DNA from: Garcia nutans
Lineage: Eukaryota > Streptophyta > Magnoliopsida > Malpighiales > Euphorbiaceae
DNA length: 64,000 bases
Assembly (NCBI GenBank): GCA_947685225.1
Contig: CANTUV010000007.1
Span: forward strand, 15,706,501 to 15,770,500
Reading direction: 5' to 3'
Numbering within the stretch: the first letter of the stretch is position 1; each line of letters begins with the position of its first letter. The notes beneath the pieces were generated by a model, which did no database searches, was not told where the DNA came from, and saw nothing but the letters and a program-made list of their open reading frames with translations. Below are positions 1 to 12,199 of the stretch, in pieces. Position numbers and translations under genes: made by a program.

Positions 1-1577
1 TAGAATTGTTGAGACTCTCTCTTTTTATAGACTTGAGCTATTATCCTAAAAAATTCAAATTTGTGCCAAAAGTCTTAAAATTGTTGAGACTCTTTCCTTT
101 ATAGACTTGACCCATTATCCTTAAAAATTCAATTTCTAACTCAAGGAAAAAAATTTTTAAAAAAAAGGCTTGAACTTCATTCCAAATTTCCAAAGAACTA
201 AATTTCCCATATATCATCTTGGGATTCAGAGGAATCAAAACTTATCATCTTGGGATTTAGAGAAATCAAAACTAACATGTAGCTATATTACCTTGAATTT
301 GGTAGCACTCCCTTCCCTTAATATTAGACATTTATTTACTCCCCCTAGCAATTCCATTTTCACTGATTATACTTACATATGTTAGATTGTAATCTAAGTT
401 TTAGTCACCATTATCATTATACACCACATCTTGAGCACACAATGATGCCTTAGGCTAGTCTTCAACACACATTTGAACTTGCATTGAGTTGAATGATAGT
501 CTTAATTGGCATTCATCCCATACACAACCATCGATACTAAACATTTGCTCCACTACTTTGAGACTGAAGAACTAAAAATTTTCTTGATTATTACAAACAA
601 TATTATCTTGTATGGAGACTCTCACCATTATAAAATAGGAATTCTAAATTCTAAATTCACCTCCAAATTAAAAATAATATATTATTTAAGTATGAAATTC
701 AATATTACTTGCACTAGAAGCTTTTAATCTTTCGTGTCTTTTAATAAAAAAAAATCTAACAGATTTACTTATATTGGATGATGGATCTCATCATCATTAG
801 TACGCTTATGTGATGCAAAAATCATACATGCACATCCAGGCTCATATTTTTTATGCCAAATTAGCATTGCAAATAGCAACAATCACCTATGTAGTGACTA
901 ATGCTATTTGCTCAACAATCAACTGTACAAGTAATTATTGGTGGCACGTGGTATTATAGATTTTTTCCAGCAGTTTGGGCCCAAATTGCTATTCCAAATC
1001 TAATTCAAAAAAGGGAGAATTGAGAATAGAACCTTGTAGTTTGGTCCTGATTTAATGATAAATTAGATTTTTCTTAGGCTTTGTTTAGGGCTGAGGAACC
1101 ACATCAAACCAGCAAATTTGAGTTGTTGGTCACAAAAAATTACAACTATTCCTACCTCCAAGACTTAAGTATTTACATTAAACCCTCTATTTTTAATTTT
1201 GTACAAGTTAAAACACCTTTTGTTGTTTATTAATATATTATTAGGATACTAATTAAAAATATAAATTAAATGAAAAGAAAAAAAAAGTAAAAAAGGCCAG
1301 TATGTGTAACAAGATTCATCTCCAAATTCAAAAAACCCCAAACCCACTAGCCTTTGAAGATAGAGCAAATACCATATATTATATACAATTCCACCATTTT
1401 CACTTGTTTTAAATTAAACCCATTATCAAATCTTTAACTTGCTTCATCTCTTTTCTCCATTGGCATCAACTATGGTCACATTATCTCCGTTTTAGCCCTT
1501 AACATCTCTGCCACATGAGTTTCATTTTGTCGTTCCCATGGTCAACACTATCCTAAAAACATAAAATTGTCTAACCA
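1..1577. other. AT-rich intergenic DNA with two small tandem duplications
   Basis: No gene is recognised here. A unit of about 75 bp beginning attgttgagactct occurs at 5-62 and again, diverged, at 80-137. A second unit of about 29 bp (tcatcttgggatt...) is duplicated at 216-272. The short open frames match no family I know and lack codon structure. The stretch ends where the distal LTR of the copia element begins. Confidence 0.6.
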
Positions 1578-1581
1578 ACAA

Positions 1582-1857
1582 TGAACATTGACAAACTAAA
1601 CAAAAGGTAAAAGGAAGCATAGAGATGTTGTTGAAGAAGACTAAAAGCTTCTTATTATGTTACTTGATATTTATAACTACAACTAGTTGGTTTTATACAC
1701 AACTAACATGAGCAAACTTGCAACTAATTGAACTGGAAAAATAGAAAAGTTCACAACTTAGTTTTGGCTCTAAAGTGATAGGCACGCACCTCTACTATTA
1801 TACAAAACACTATATTTTAGAATGAATGATGTGTTTTATATCCTAGGTTTGTATACT
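1582..1857 (-). repeat. 3' LTR of the copia element
   Basis: This lies next to a degenerate polypurine tract whose plus-strand form is ctcccacctgcctc. Read on the plus strand, the adjoining text (cctcttaagtttgagcatg) is typical of plant copia 3' ends. The low-coordinate end (tgaacattgac...) and the block gaagaagactaaaagcttc match the other LTR at 23863 onward. The high-coordinate boundary is estimated. Confidence 0.6.
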
Positions 1858-1989
1858 TTTTATTCTCCCACCTGCCTCTTAAGTTTGAGCATGTTTCAAT
1901 GAAACCATGCCTAACTTGAAGCAGGTCTCAAATAGAGGAGTAATGAGTGCCTTCATGAAAATGTTAGCTAATTGTGAATTTGAAGGAAT

Positions 1990-2435
1990 GTGTTGAAGTA
2001 AAATGAAGTAAACTTTGAATCCTCTCACACAAGATGGCAATCAATATTCAGGTGTTTGGTGCGCTCGTGGAACACTGGATTTGCAGAGATATGAGGTGCT
2101 GCCAAATTATCAGGCCAAAGAGGAATTGGAAGATCCACTGAAAGAGTGAGATCATGAAAAATGTATGCAATCCACTGAAGATCACAAATAGTACTTGCCA
2201 TGGTACAATAATCTACTTTAGCCAATCACCTAGATATTTTATTTTGTTTCTTTGTCTTCCACGAGATTAAAATTAAGCCCATGAAAACATAGTAACCTAT
2301 GAGAGACCTTCTGGAATCTTGACAAATAGCCAAATCAATGTTGTTATAAGCTTCAAATTTCAATGGATTTGAGCTAAGATAAAAAATAAAAATAAATAAA
2401 AAAAAGCCCATATTCTTCCTTTTGAGATATCTCAA
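1990..2435 (-). pseudogene. copia RNase H fragment
   Basis: Two frames in series show RNase H motifs of copia polyproteins. In 2226-2435, SRRSLIGYYVFMG followed by LISWKTKKQ matches the usual DTRRSTTGYCVFLG...ISWSSKKQ. In 2025-2225, LQWIAYIFHDL, then LWPDNLAAPHISANPVFHER and TKHLNIDCH match the family C terminus. The frame break lies at about 2226. The catalytic D of the usual CDN is present as PDN. This is a domain remnant with no intact reading frame. Confidence 0.85.
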
Positions 2436-2567
2436 AGCATGAAGACCAAAATTCTAATGGTAGTCTCATGGAGCTTGAACAAACTTACTTAATTGTTAAA
2501 CTACATAGGTTACTTATAAGCATGTGAACCCAAAGTAGAGATGCCTACCAATAAGTCTCCTATAAGG

Positions 2568-3372
2568 TTAGGGATCGATTGAGAGGTGACCTTTATCAAC
2601 ATACAAAAGAGTACCCTTTGTAATTGGTGTAGAAGCTGCTTTAGCATCCTTTAGACTAGCATCAGCTATTAGGTCTAAAATGTATATCATATGATTGATG
2701 AAAAGGCTAGAAATGAAGCATGAAATCTCAATGCCTAAGAAGTACTTGACAGGATTAAGGTCCTTAATAGTGAAGAATTTATGTAGAAAAGCCATGACAT
2801 TAAGAATGTTAGCTTTTAATTAACCAGAAATCAGCACATCATTAACTTATGGCAACAAAACTAGGAACACTAAACCCTTTGAGAAGGTGAATAGACTAAC
2901 CATTTGATGATTATTTAAAGTCATAAAGTTGCAGCTTGTTTGAGTATTTTGTGTTCTATTAGTGAGAGGCCAACATGAGGGCATATAAGGATTTAACTAA
3001 ACTGCAAACTTAACCTAGTTGAGCTTTAGTATAACCTTTTGGTGAAAGTATATAAAGGTCTTCTTCTATATGTCCTTGAAGGAACACATTGTTTATATCT
3101 AGTCCAACTTCTAATAGTTGCAATGGCCAGTATAATTCGTATTGTAATAGGCTTAGCAACAGGTAAAAAAAAAACCTTAGTAAAATTAAGACCTTCAATT
3201 TGATTGTAGCTACTAAATGTCCCTTGTACCCACTTATGGTACCATCATGCCTTAATTTGAGTTTATAGAGCCACTTAGATCTAATAGGTCTCTTCCTTAG
3301 TGGTAGAGTGGTCGGTTTCCATGTCTTATTATCTTCCAAAGAATGTGATTCTACATTATGGCTTAAGTCCAC
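2568..3372 (-). pseudogene. copia reverse transcriptase fragment
   Basis: The amino-terminal part (3010-3372) carries EDNKTWKPTTLP and RSKWLYKLKLRHDGTI, then LDINNVFLQGHIEEDLYI, equivalent to the family LDVNNAFLHGDLDEEVYM. The carboxy-terminal part (2568-2795) carries FFTIKDLNPVKYFLGIEI. Between them, near 2835-2860, the position of YVDD reads as a stop followed by VND, so the catalytic motif is broken. Frameshifts separate the parts. This is a nonfunctional relic of the element spanning 1.6-24.1 kb. Confidence 0.85.
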
Positions 3373-3639
3373 TCAGGAGACTTTGATACTTTTGCATAAG
3401 ACTTTGGTTCCTGGATATGAGATAAATTGTCCAAAAAAAACATATTCATGTAGATGTAAAATGTCTACTAAAATATCATGGTTTGGTAGTGTGGTTGGAA
3501 GATTAGGTAAATTAGTCTAAAAGTCGCTTAACTAAGTTGGTGGCTTTGTAACCCCTTATACTTCTTTGGTTTTTTTTTTTTTGGGTTTCTAGTAAAGGGG
3601 TAATAACATCACTAACTGAAGTATCTTGTTATGGTATGA

Positions 3640-4560
3640 ATGGTTCCCAATGTGATTGAGGAGTTGGATGTCATATGGCTAGACTTGAAGAGTCCATTTT
3701 GGTGTCTTCAAAAATTGGATACGGTAAAGTACTGATATCAAATGAAGCAATGGGAATGGTCTTGAAAGGATATATATGTTCATGAAACTCAACATCCTTG
3801 GCAACTAAAATAGCATGGTGAGGCAAATCAAACAATCTATATGCTTTTTGGCTTGGAGAATCACCAAAGCATATACATCTACTAGACATAAGGGCAAGCT
3901 TATTCTGGTGAGGAGTGTTGTTCGTTTCAAATTCCAAACATCTAACAGTATTTTAGATATTGTAATTTGGTGGTTTAAAGAATGAAACTTCAATGGAGTT
4001 TTTCATTACCAAAGAGAGGTAGTTAGTTTGTTTATGTGAAAAGTGGCATGAAGAATAGCTTCTCCCTAAAACCTCCTTGGTACACCTAACTGAAATAACA
4101 AAGCATGTGCCACTTCAAGAATATGCATGTACTTTCTCTCCACTAATCCATTATGTTGTTGGTATAAGTACAACTACATTGGCGCAAATTTAGTGCCATA
4201 ACAAGACAAAAATGTTTTACATTGATTGCTGAGAAATTCAAAACCATTATTAGTCCTTGGAGTTTTTTGTACCAAATTGAGTTTCAATCATTCTAAGCAG
4301 TAGTCAACAAAGGAATGGCATGTGACTTATGATTCATGAGATAAACCTATATAGTCCTACTATGATCTTTGACCAAAGTAAGAAAATAATAAGTTCCATC
4401 CACATCTCTTTAGTTATTTGGTCCTAAATTATCAGCATGCATCAAAGTAAAAGCTATTTTTGTTTTTATTATACTAACAAGAAAAGGTTATCTTGTTTGT
4501 TTGGCTGAGGGACAAATTTCACAGGGTATAGAATTAATGACATCATCTTTATTGATAAAA
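3640..4560 (-). pseudogene. copia integrase fragment
   Basis: The carboxy-terminal integrase region is recognisable at 3671-3937: KAYRLFDLPHHAILVAKDVEFHEHIYPF corresponds to the usual KGYR..d...kkv.vSRDVvF.E..fPF segment just upstream of RT. The catalytic core between 3940 and 4560 is present only as short frames broken by stops. It lies between the gag-pre-integrase domain and RT, as expected for copia order. Confidence 0.75.
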
Positions 4561-4801
4561 TCCAAATGTCTAAGAAAATATTAGAATGGTGCCCCAACCT
4601 ATTGTGCCAAGATTTCATAGAGGTTGTGGACACCTGGTTTACAAAATCTTTACTTAGATGAGCTACATTAATGCTCACTTTAATACAACTCGCTCCTATA
4701 TCACTAGTATCAAGCACATACAAATTTCCAACTATCCTTTCAAAAGCCACACTATTTTTCTTACCTTTTAAAAACAAGTCATGAGTGAATAAGAGTTTCA
4801 T
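4469..4801 (-). pseudogene. copia gag-pre-integrase (zinc-binding) domain
   Basis: The motif SWHNRLGHHSNIFLDI is the hallmark H-x-R-L-G-H segment of the copia pre-integrase zinc domain. The preceding residues include NLYVLDT, also usual just upstream. Open for about 110 codons, the longest readable part of the integrase side. Part of the decayed polyprotein. Confidence 0.85.
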
Positions 4802-4827
4802 ATGGTTTTGTTTGGTGAGTTTGTTTA

Positions 4828-5430
4828 TTAATAAGAGATTATAGCTAAACTTTGGTATGTTAAAATGTCGGTCATCTGAAAGGTACTGATCAGAATAATT
4901 GTGCCTAAAAACTTAACCTCAAGCACATCTCCATTTAGCAAATAAAATTTAATGGGTTGAGGTACTAGAAAGATGATGTTGAACATAGTCTTATCTGCAC
5001 AAATGTAGTTAAAGGCATCACTATCTATAATCCAATACGAGCAAAGATTATTTTGCATAAATTTTCCAGTAACAATACATGTAAAGTTGTCCACTTGCAT
5101 AAGATTCTTATAACTCTCATCGATTGATTTCTTTCCTTCAATATATTTAGACACTTCTTGTTTAATGAGTTCAATTATATCTGATTGATTCTTCCAGCCT
5201 CGATTTTCACCAAAATCTCCTCCTCCTAAATTATTTTGAACCAAATTCACTTGCACTCTACCTTGTTGCCTTTGTTTCTTTTTCAATTCATTATATCAAT
5301 ATAGAACTCCAATTAGCTTAAAAAATGTCTCTCTAAGATGTCTTTGCCTCTTACAATAATCACAAAACTTATCTTTATTTTTGAGAAAATATTTCTTTCT
5401 ATACATGCCTCTATTGTAATTTTATTTCTC
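4828..5430 (-). pseudogene. copia gag zinc knuckle and aspartic protease fragment
   Basis: Reading down from 5430, a zinc knuckle FCDYCKRQRHLRET (about 5370-5330) keeps C-x2-C-x4-H but has phenylalanine at the last cysteine position. A 152-codon open frame (4828-5286) follows. It carries WIIDSDAFNYIC, equivalent to the protease motif WIIDSGATDHIC, so the conserved Gly of D-S-G is Asp. Inactive remnant. The frame upstream of 5430 continues across the nested insertion at 23046, which shows that one original gag was split. Confidence 0.8.
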
Positions 5431-5440
5431 AGTGATAACT

Positions 5441-6265
5441 TGTAACATTCGTAACTTTAATATACATTAAAAAAATAATTAATAAGGAGGGTTAATTAGT
5501 GAGTTGGAAGAGGAGTATGCACTATATATACCTAATTATATACTAGATATACATAATATATATATTGAATATACATGATATATACATAAGATATACCTTT
5601 TATATACACACATACATATATACACATATTCAAGTTAAAAGTAAATAAATATATATATTTATATATACACTTATACATAAAAATGTGGGAAAGAAACAAA
5701 AAAAGAAAAGAAAAGAAAATTCAAAGTAGAAAAATAAATTTATGGTGAGGATTTAAAGAAATAATAAAATATATAATATTAAATTAATTAGTTAATTGAT
5801 AATATATATAAATATATATTTATCAATGGGAAAGGAAGATAACAATAAAAAAGAAAACTCTTCTTCTTCTTCTTCATCCACCATAGCCAATTTTAGAGAG
5901 AGAGTGCGGGAGATTATCTTCATCAAATACACATCAAATTTCACCAAGAATCACAGTGAATCAAGTTGATTTTGAAGAAAAAATAAGGTTTCAAGTAAGC
6001 TCTATTTCCTTTAAGCTCGATATTCTTTAATTTTAAGGTTATCTAAAGTGAACCTACCCTTAATTTCGCACTTGATCTAGATAATCAAAAAAATAGAAAT
6101 TAGAAAAAATGCATATTTCACAGGTAGAATGGCCAGGCCACGAGCATGCTGCAAGCAGCGGGACCGCAGCTTAGTCTTAATTTCTGACTCCTATAAATAT
6201 GAGTCCACTCCTCTTGTTTAAGGATTCAATTTTTTGGATCCCAAAACTTTGCCAAATTATACTCG
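5441..6265 (+). mobile_element. Left piece of a gypsy-type solo LTR (split by the Tat element)
   Basis: It begins TGTAACATTC directly after taact (5436-5440). With the right piece (21071-23040) it forms about 2.8 kb bounded by TGTAA...TTACA, flanked by taact (5436-5440) and taatt (23041-23045), a 5-bp target duplication with one mismatch. The text contains a TATA-like sequence (ctcctataaata, about 6191-6202) and a TTC-rich leader with GA repeats (about 5862-5905), like promoter/leader regions of large gypsy LTRs. No coding sequence lies between the termini apart from the later Tat insertion, which favours a solo LTR. Strand is uncertain. Confidence 0.6.
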
Positions 6266-7375
6266 TGACAAAAATTAATTAAATAAAAAATTTCTTGGGC
6301 CATTATTGAACTTTTACTTCATTATCAATTAATTTTGCTTAATCTTCTGCACAAATGGAGCTACGAAGTAGCAAAACTCTTCAACCTTTTCTCAAGAAAA
6401 AGCGTTTACCTAAGGTATGTTGCACTTTCCAATCTTATTTTCAATCTGATAAATTAATCAACTATAAAATTGGTTAATTAAAAAACTTTTGTAATCAAAA
6501 ACACAAACTACTTGCAGCTTTGATTCCTATTCAAAGGGATAAGTAGACGCACTCAAAATATTATCCGAGTGACAAGCTCATACTTTAATAGTCAACTGGC
6601 CCCTTTTTAATTTCTTTTTATTGGTTTCAATAATTATTTCAAATGTTATTATTATTTTTATTTTCTTATTAAATTTTAATTATTTTGAGGTTCCATTTGT
6701 AAATTTGGTGAGTTTTGCAAATGGAGATCGATAATGTTTTACTTTACTTTCTTTTGGCTAAATTAGTTAATTTGGGGATTTGTGCCCAAGCTAGAACTCA
6801 TAAGAGCTAGATTAAAGCTCCCTGGGGATCATCATTCTAATGCAATATTTTATCATTCATCATTGTATTTATGGACGTCATAATTATTAAATGTTCATCA
6901 ATATAATATATTGTCGTTCATGATTACTATAACATAATCCATAAAAATTATATTTTTCATTAAATCAATTAAAAAAAGGTTAAAATCAATTAAAGAGAGA
7001 AAAATTATTTTTTATTAAAATTGGTTTAGAAAGTTTAGCCCGAGAGTCATCATGATTAGTTTCAGACTAGTGCCCTCATTGGGTAAAAAATAATTTAATT
7101 TAATAGAGTCAACTAAAACATATTTTTCCTTAATTTTTTTCACACCAAAATAAACTAAGGTGGTGACTCTTTAATCTTTGCTTTTCTAAATAAAAGGAGA
7201 GTTTCTTTAGATAAAAGAAACAAAATATTTTCAAAATAAAAGATGATTCTAAACTCGTATTTACCAAACTGACTAGAGATCATACATGACGGTATCATGT
7301 GGAATTAATCCTAAAAGAGCATTCCGGCTCCTCCTCATTGGTAGGCTAGACCATGCTCTTAGGCGAGGCCTCACA
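6266..7375 (+). repeat. 5' LTR of the Tat element
   Basis: About 1.1 kb, starting tgacaaaaattaatt and ending gcctcaca. It aligns along its whole length with 19930-21070, for example cattattgaacttttac, ttcattatcaattaattttg and tgtcgttcatgattactat occur in both. Differences are frequent and many are C/T or G/A transitions. Confidence 0.9.
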
Positions 7376-7400
7376 ACTGGCAACTCCGTTGATGACTTTT
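7376..7400 (+). promoter_or_regulatory. Primer-binding site candidate
   Basis: The sequence tggcaactccgttgatga (7378-7395) directly follows the 5' LTR end. It resembles TGGCGACTCC(A/G)CTGGGGA-type sites of Tat/Ogre elements. The complementary tRNA was not checked. Confidence 0.6.
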
Positions 7401-7903
7401 AAAATTTTCAAAACCAAAAATTTTACTAGGCTCTTTTTAAAACCATTCTCTCTTTAATTGATTTTCTTCTTCATCATGCATAAGAGTTCCTTACCCTTTA
7501 GTTTTAGGAAACCCCAGATAGCACGTAGCATGAACTTGACAATTTTCATTAGGTATGTTGTGGAATAGCGAAAGCATCCAACCCACGATGAATCTTCAAT
7601 CCTTTTAAGGTATGACAGGCAAGCACATATTGCTAGACCCATGCTAGATTCATTATTTGTCATATGCTTAGGTACATCGCTGTTTTAGTATGATGGGACC
7701 CTTTAACCAAACTACCCTTGGAATATAAAAACCAATAGACCCTAACCATAAGTGGTATGCACTATAATAATGTCTTCATAAAAGTTTTTTTCATTCATGT
7801 ATTCATGCATTATTATCATTCATGTAAAGATAAAATTTAACCAAATCTAAGTCTCAGCCATACTGGTTGTGCTCATTCCAAAGAAAAAAGACTGGGCTTC
7901 AGC

Positions 7904-9647
7904 TAGGACTGAGTACGGATCCTGAAGATATCTGAACCGGCATGAATATCTGGACCGAAATATCCAAAACCGAAAAGATCCATTGTCTTTTTTACTTTCT
8001 TTGAATCAAACCAAACTGAATCAATTTTTTATATAGAACAGTTCTGGATATTAGACTATACCCGCACCGAGAACCGAACTGAACTGAATAACTGAAAAAA
8101 TAACCGATTTATTATTAATAATATAAAATTATATTTTATTTTATTTATTTATTACTTAATATTTGATATTTTAAAAATATATTAGAATTATTTTATTAAT
8201 TCATATTATGTCGTATTATATATTCACTTTGAAATTTCTAATTTTCTATATTATACTTTATATGTATATACCTTGATTTCTTTATTTTATATTTTGTTAA
8301 TTGAATATATATATGTCATTATTATATTTTTTATAATACTCATTTTTAAACTATAAAACTATTTTATTTCTATTCATAATTTTATTTCTATTTATAATAA
8401 TAATTTCATGAATATTAACTTAAATGTAAGAAAACAAAAAATATACTAAAATAATTATTTTCTTAATTTATTATATGTTATATAAATAATTGCTATCACT
8501 AGCACTAATGATAGTAATTAATACTTATTATAGTAATTTGTACTTTAATAAAGTAATTTAATGTAATAATATTAGTAGTTTTTAATAACAATAATGAATA
8601 TTAATATTAATAAATATTAATACTAACGAGTAATAATAGTAAAGATAAAAAATGTTGATATAATTTTTTATCTATATGAGTAACAAAAAATTTCTACAAT
8701 TGGTGATTTAAACTATTAAGATATTTAAATTTATAAGTTATTTTATTTTATTACCTCACATTTAATTAAAAATGAAATAAATTAATAAATATAAATATAA
8801 ATATAAACAACCTAATCTATGGGCCATATATACATTATGATATATATTACATTATATATATAGTATAATATACTATATAACATTGTATGTGCTATAAATT
8901 ATATATTATATGCATTACATATATAGTATAATATACTATATAATACTATGTATGCTATAAATTATACATTATATGCAGTAAACACATACACACACATATA
9001 TATATAAACACTATAGATATTTTAATTTATTTTAATTTTTTTACATATGAAATGCTATTTAAGTTAAAACTACGTAATTTTAAAACAAAACTACATAGTT
9101 GTACTTTGTATAACACAATATACTTAATATTTTTATTATTCTATATATGAAACACTATTTAAATTAAATATATAAAGTTTTGATCAAAACTACATAGTTT
9201 CTAACTTGTTTTATAAAATATATTTAATATTTTATTCATCTGCCTCTCACCATCATCTGAATAAAATATATAATATAGAATTTTTCATTTTGAAAAAATT
9301 ATCAAAATAAAATTACACTATTGATAGAAGATGATTTTCTCAGAGTATGCTAATTTAATAAAATGTGAATAGCTTGTAAAATATTATTAATTATTATTCT
9401 ATTGCTTAAATTTTAAAAAAAATAATTCTAAATCTTCAAATCTCCGTCTTTGTTTGGAACCGAAACCAGTCTGTTAGGACCAAATTATCAAATTGAACCG
9501 AACCAAATTTTTTAGAATAGTGTGGTACAATATTTTATATAAAATAGTTTGGTACAATATTTTATATATTTGATTCAGCTCCGGTTCCAATGATTTTAAA
9601 ATATCTGAATTTCGGTTCGATTCCAAACCGGTTCATGCTCATCCCTA
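7904..9647. mobile_element. Non-autonomous hAT-like transposon inside the Tat leader
   Basis: The left end TAGGACTGAGTACGG and the right end, read in reverse complement as TAGGGATGAGCATGAACCGG, form degenerate terminal inverted repeats rich in ACCG/CGGTT steps, typical of plant hAT families. The flanks gcttcagc (7896-7903) and gctttagc (9648-9655) form an 8-bp target duplication with one mismatch, the hAT size. The interior is extremely AT-rich with no transposase frame. It includes tandem duplications of about 75 bp (about 8847-8980) and about 90 bp (about 9045-9230). Confidence 0.85.
8847..8980. repeat. AT-rich tandem duplication, ~75 bp unit
   Basis: Two near copies of a unit containing tatagtataatatactata, then atgctataaattata and atgca, occur back to back inside the hAT-like element. 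They differ by a few indels and substitutions. Confidence 0.75.
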
Positions 9648-10046
9648 GCTTTAGCCACACCGGTTGACCCTATCCAACAAAAATCAAAGAAAAATGCCCA
9701 GTTATCTAGTAACCAGTGAGGCCCCACTGGCCTAACCTCTTCCCCAAAAGAAAAATTAATCTTACTCGTTATAATATGAGCTCTAGTTTTAAGGTCCCAC
9801 CATTAATGATCAAAACCTAAATAAACTTCAATGATAATTTGTTTCTGAAAGCAAATCTATAAGCCACTCAGAATCTCCGGTTCCCTTGCTTTACTGTTTT
9901 CTCTATCCCTGAGAGTTAAAATATAAATCAAGCACTCATAAGGCATGAACATCTTGGCCATAGTTCCAAAATGTAGCAAATCTTAGCATCATAAAATGCA
10001 AAATCCTATTCACTAACCACACTTTCATTCATTTTCCAAGATACCT

Positions 10047-11480
10047 ATGGCTCAAACCACCGAATCCCATAAAATGCAAGCTTTTTTTGAAGCCATCCTC
10101 GTGAAAGAAGAGGAGAGTTTTATGAATATGATGGTTATCCAACAAACCAATTTCAACCAGACATTGATTAACTTATAGAATGCACAACTCAATCATGGCT
10201 GAGGTACAAAGCATGTTGCGTGGGAAGTAGTCTAATATTGGTTCACCTTCCAATCAACCCCCACCCATGATTGACCTCACACAATAAGGAGCTATAATTG
10301 AAACACTAAAAGCTCCTCCACCTAGTCTCCTTGTGAATCCTTATCAAAAGGGGAACACCCTGAGACCCGCATTCTCCTAGAGAAGTTAGAAGTAGTGGAG
10401 AAGCGGATTGAGAATTTCAAACATCGTGATAAAGCCTTTGACTTGAGTCTTTGACCCTATATCTTGAGGCTAGTTTGCCAACCAAGTTTAGGATGCCTAA
10501 GATGGATAAGTTTCATGACACCACTTGTCCTAAGACTCATCTCAAGATGTATGTGGGGGCCCTCAAACCTTTGGGACTCAATGATGAGCTCCATGCTTAA
10601 CTTTTCTAGAGATCCCTCACAGGTGCAGCTGTCAGATGGTTCATAGATTTGGACAAAAAGAAATACTGGACATGGGGGGATATTTATAATGCTTTCACTA
10701 AATAATACTACTATAACATTGAGGTGGGTATCACAAGAAGGGATCTAAAGACTACTAAGCAAAACCATAAATAATCTTTCTCCTTGTTCCTTACGATGTG
10801 GAGAGGAAAAGGGGCACAAATGGTCAATCGCCCTTTAGAGCAAGAACAGATTGATATTATTGTTAAGAACATGTTATCTGTTTACCACACTCACATGCAA
10901 ACTCAATATCTGGAAACTTTCAAAGCCCTCATTGGTATCGTCACTAAGATTAAGGAACTAATACATATTGCCCAAATAAAGGATGAGACAGTCTCTTTCT
11001 CAAGGTTTAGAAAGAACCCAAACTTCAATAAACCTCAGACTCCCAACCAGCAAGTAAGTGAAGTGGCCAATATTACCCCACAACCACAGCTCCATTTGGA
11101 AAGGAGCCAATAATAAAGGACTTTTACTAACCTAGGGATGCCCCTTAGCTTAGTGTATAAGAAGGCTTTGGAACTCATTTGATTAAGCCTTTTGATCCTA
11201 AGCCCACTCCAAATCCCCTTCATAATAAGTGGAATGTTAATGTGTATTGTGAGTATCATCAAGCACTGGCTATAAAACTGATATGTGCAGGAAACTCAAA
11301 CACCGGATCCAAGATCTCATTGAAAATGGATCCATTTTGCCAGCTAGGCAACACAATATCACCACTAATCCATTGTCAACTCATTAAAACATCAATACCA
11401 GTGCCTCATTGGTTGATGATGAAATGGATCTCACACAATCGATCCATGATTATTACTATGTGTTGGATTTGAATGATTAC
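10047..11480 (+). pseudogene. Tat-lineage gag, broken
   Basis: A start at 10047 gives MAQTTESHKMQAFFEAIL. Further on, across frame breaks, the frame reads KMDKFHDTTCPKTHLKMY, then RSLTGAAVRWFIDLDKKKYW with the following TWGDIYNAFTK. These match the Tat gag signature CPKTHLkMY...SLTGAAakWY...tWkdla.aF. An open frame at 10784-11113 carries the downstream part. The region 11180-11480 matches the carboxy-terminal Y-H and C-x-K-H part followed by RIQDLIENG. Several in-frame stops (for example near 10590 and 10705) make it nonfunctional. Confidence 0.85.
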
Positions 11481-11769
11481 ATGGATGAGATCAATGTAAT
11501 GACCAGAATTGGAAGGGTCACACAACCACCTCTAAACCTGTCACAGCTATACTATCAAAGACAAACCCCACTCCTGAGCTAGATGAAGATCCTATACTGA
11601 AGCAACTCAAAAAGACTCAAGCTACTCTTTCCATTTGGAGCCTCCTTCAATCTAGTTGCCCATATCGCCAAGCTCTTTGCAAGGCCTTGAGTCAAAACCA
11701 AATGTCGGTTGAAACTATTCCTGAGGCTTTGGTTGCATCTATGACCAAGTCGTCTACCATTTCTTTTTA

Positions 11770-12170
11770 AGATAAGGACCTCCCAATTAAGGAAGGGCAT
11801 AATCATGCTCTCTATATTGCCGTCTTAGCTCGTGGGAAGACAATACCTATGGTCCTAATAGAAAATGACTCAGCATTGCATGTTTACCCGCTCAAAGTGG
11901 CAAGTTGCCTGGGAATCAAAATGGTTGAGCTAATACCTTCTGATCATATTGTGAGGGCATGTGACAACATAAAAAGAGAAGTTTTAGGTGTGGCCAACAT
12001 CAAAGTGACAATTGTCCCTGTAGAATAAGAAATCCTTTTTCAAGTTGTAGATGTTCCAGCTTGCTTTAACCTATTGCTTAGGAGACCATGGATTCATCAA
12101 GTAAGGGCCATCCCATCCTCTCTTCATCAGAAACTCAAATTCCCACACAAGGGCAAAGTGGTCACTATAA
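11770..12170 (+). pseudogene. Tat-lineage aspartic protease, broken
   Basis: The frame reads DLPIKEGHNHALYIAVLA, then LIENDSALHVYPL, VRACDNIKREVLG and FNLLLRRPWIHQ. These correspond to the Tat protease blocks HnkaLyI, LIDNGSALNVlPL, VRAFDGtrReVlG and YNLLLGRPWIH. The catalytic Asp is Glu and the following Gly is Asp, and a stop lies near 12027. The protein would be inactive even if translated. Confidence 0.85.
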
Positions 12171-12199
12171 AAAGGGACCCAAGTGGAAAGTCAACCTCC

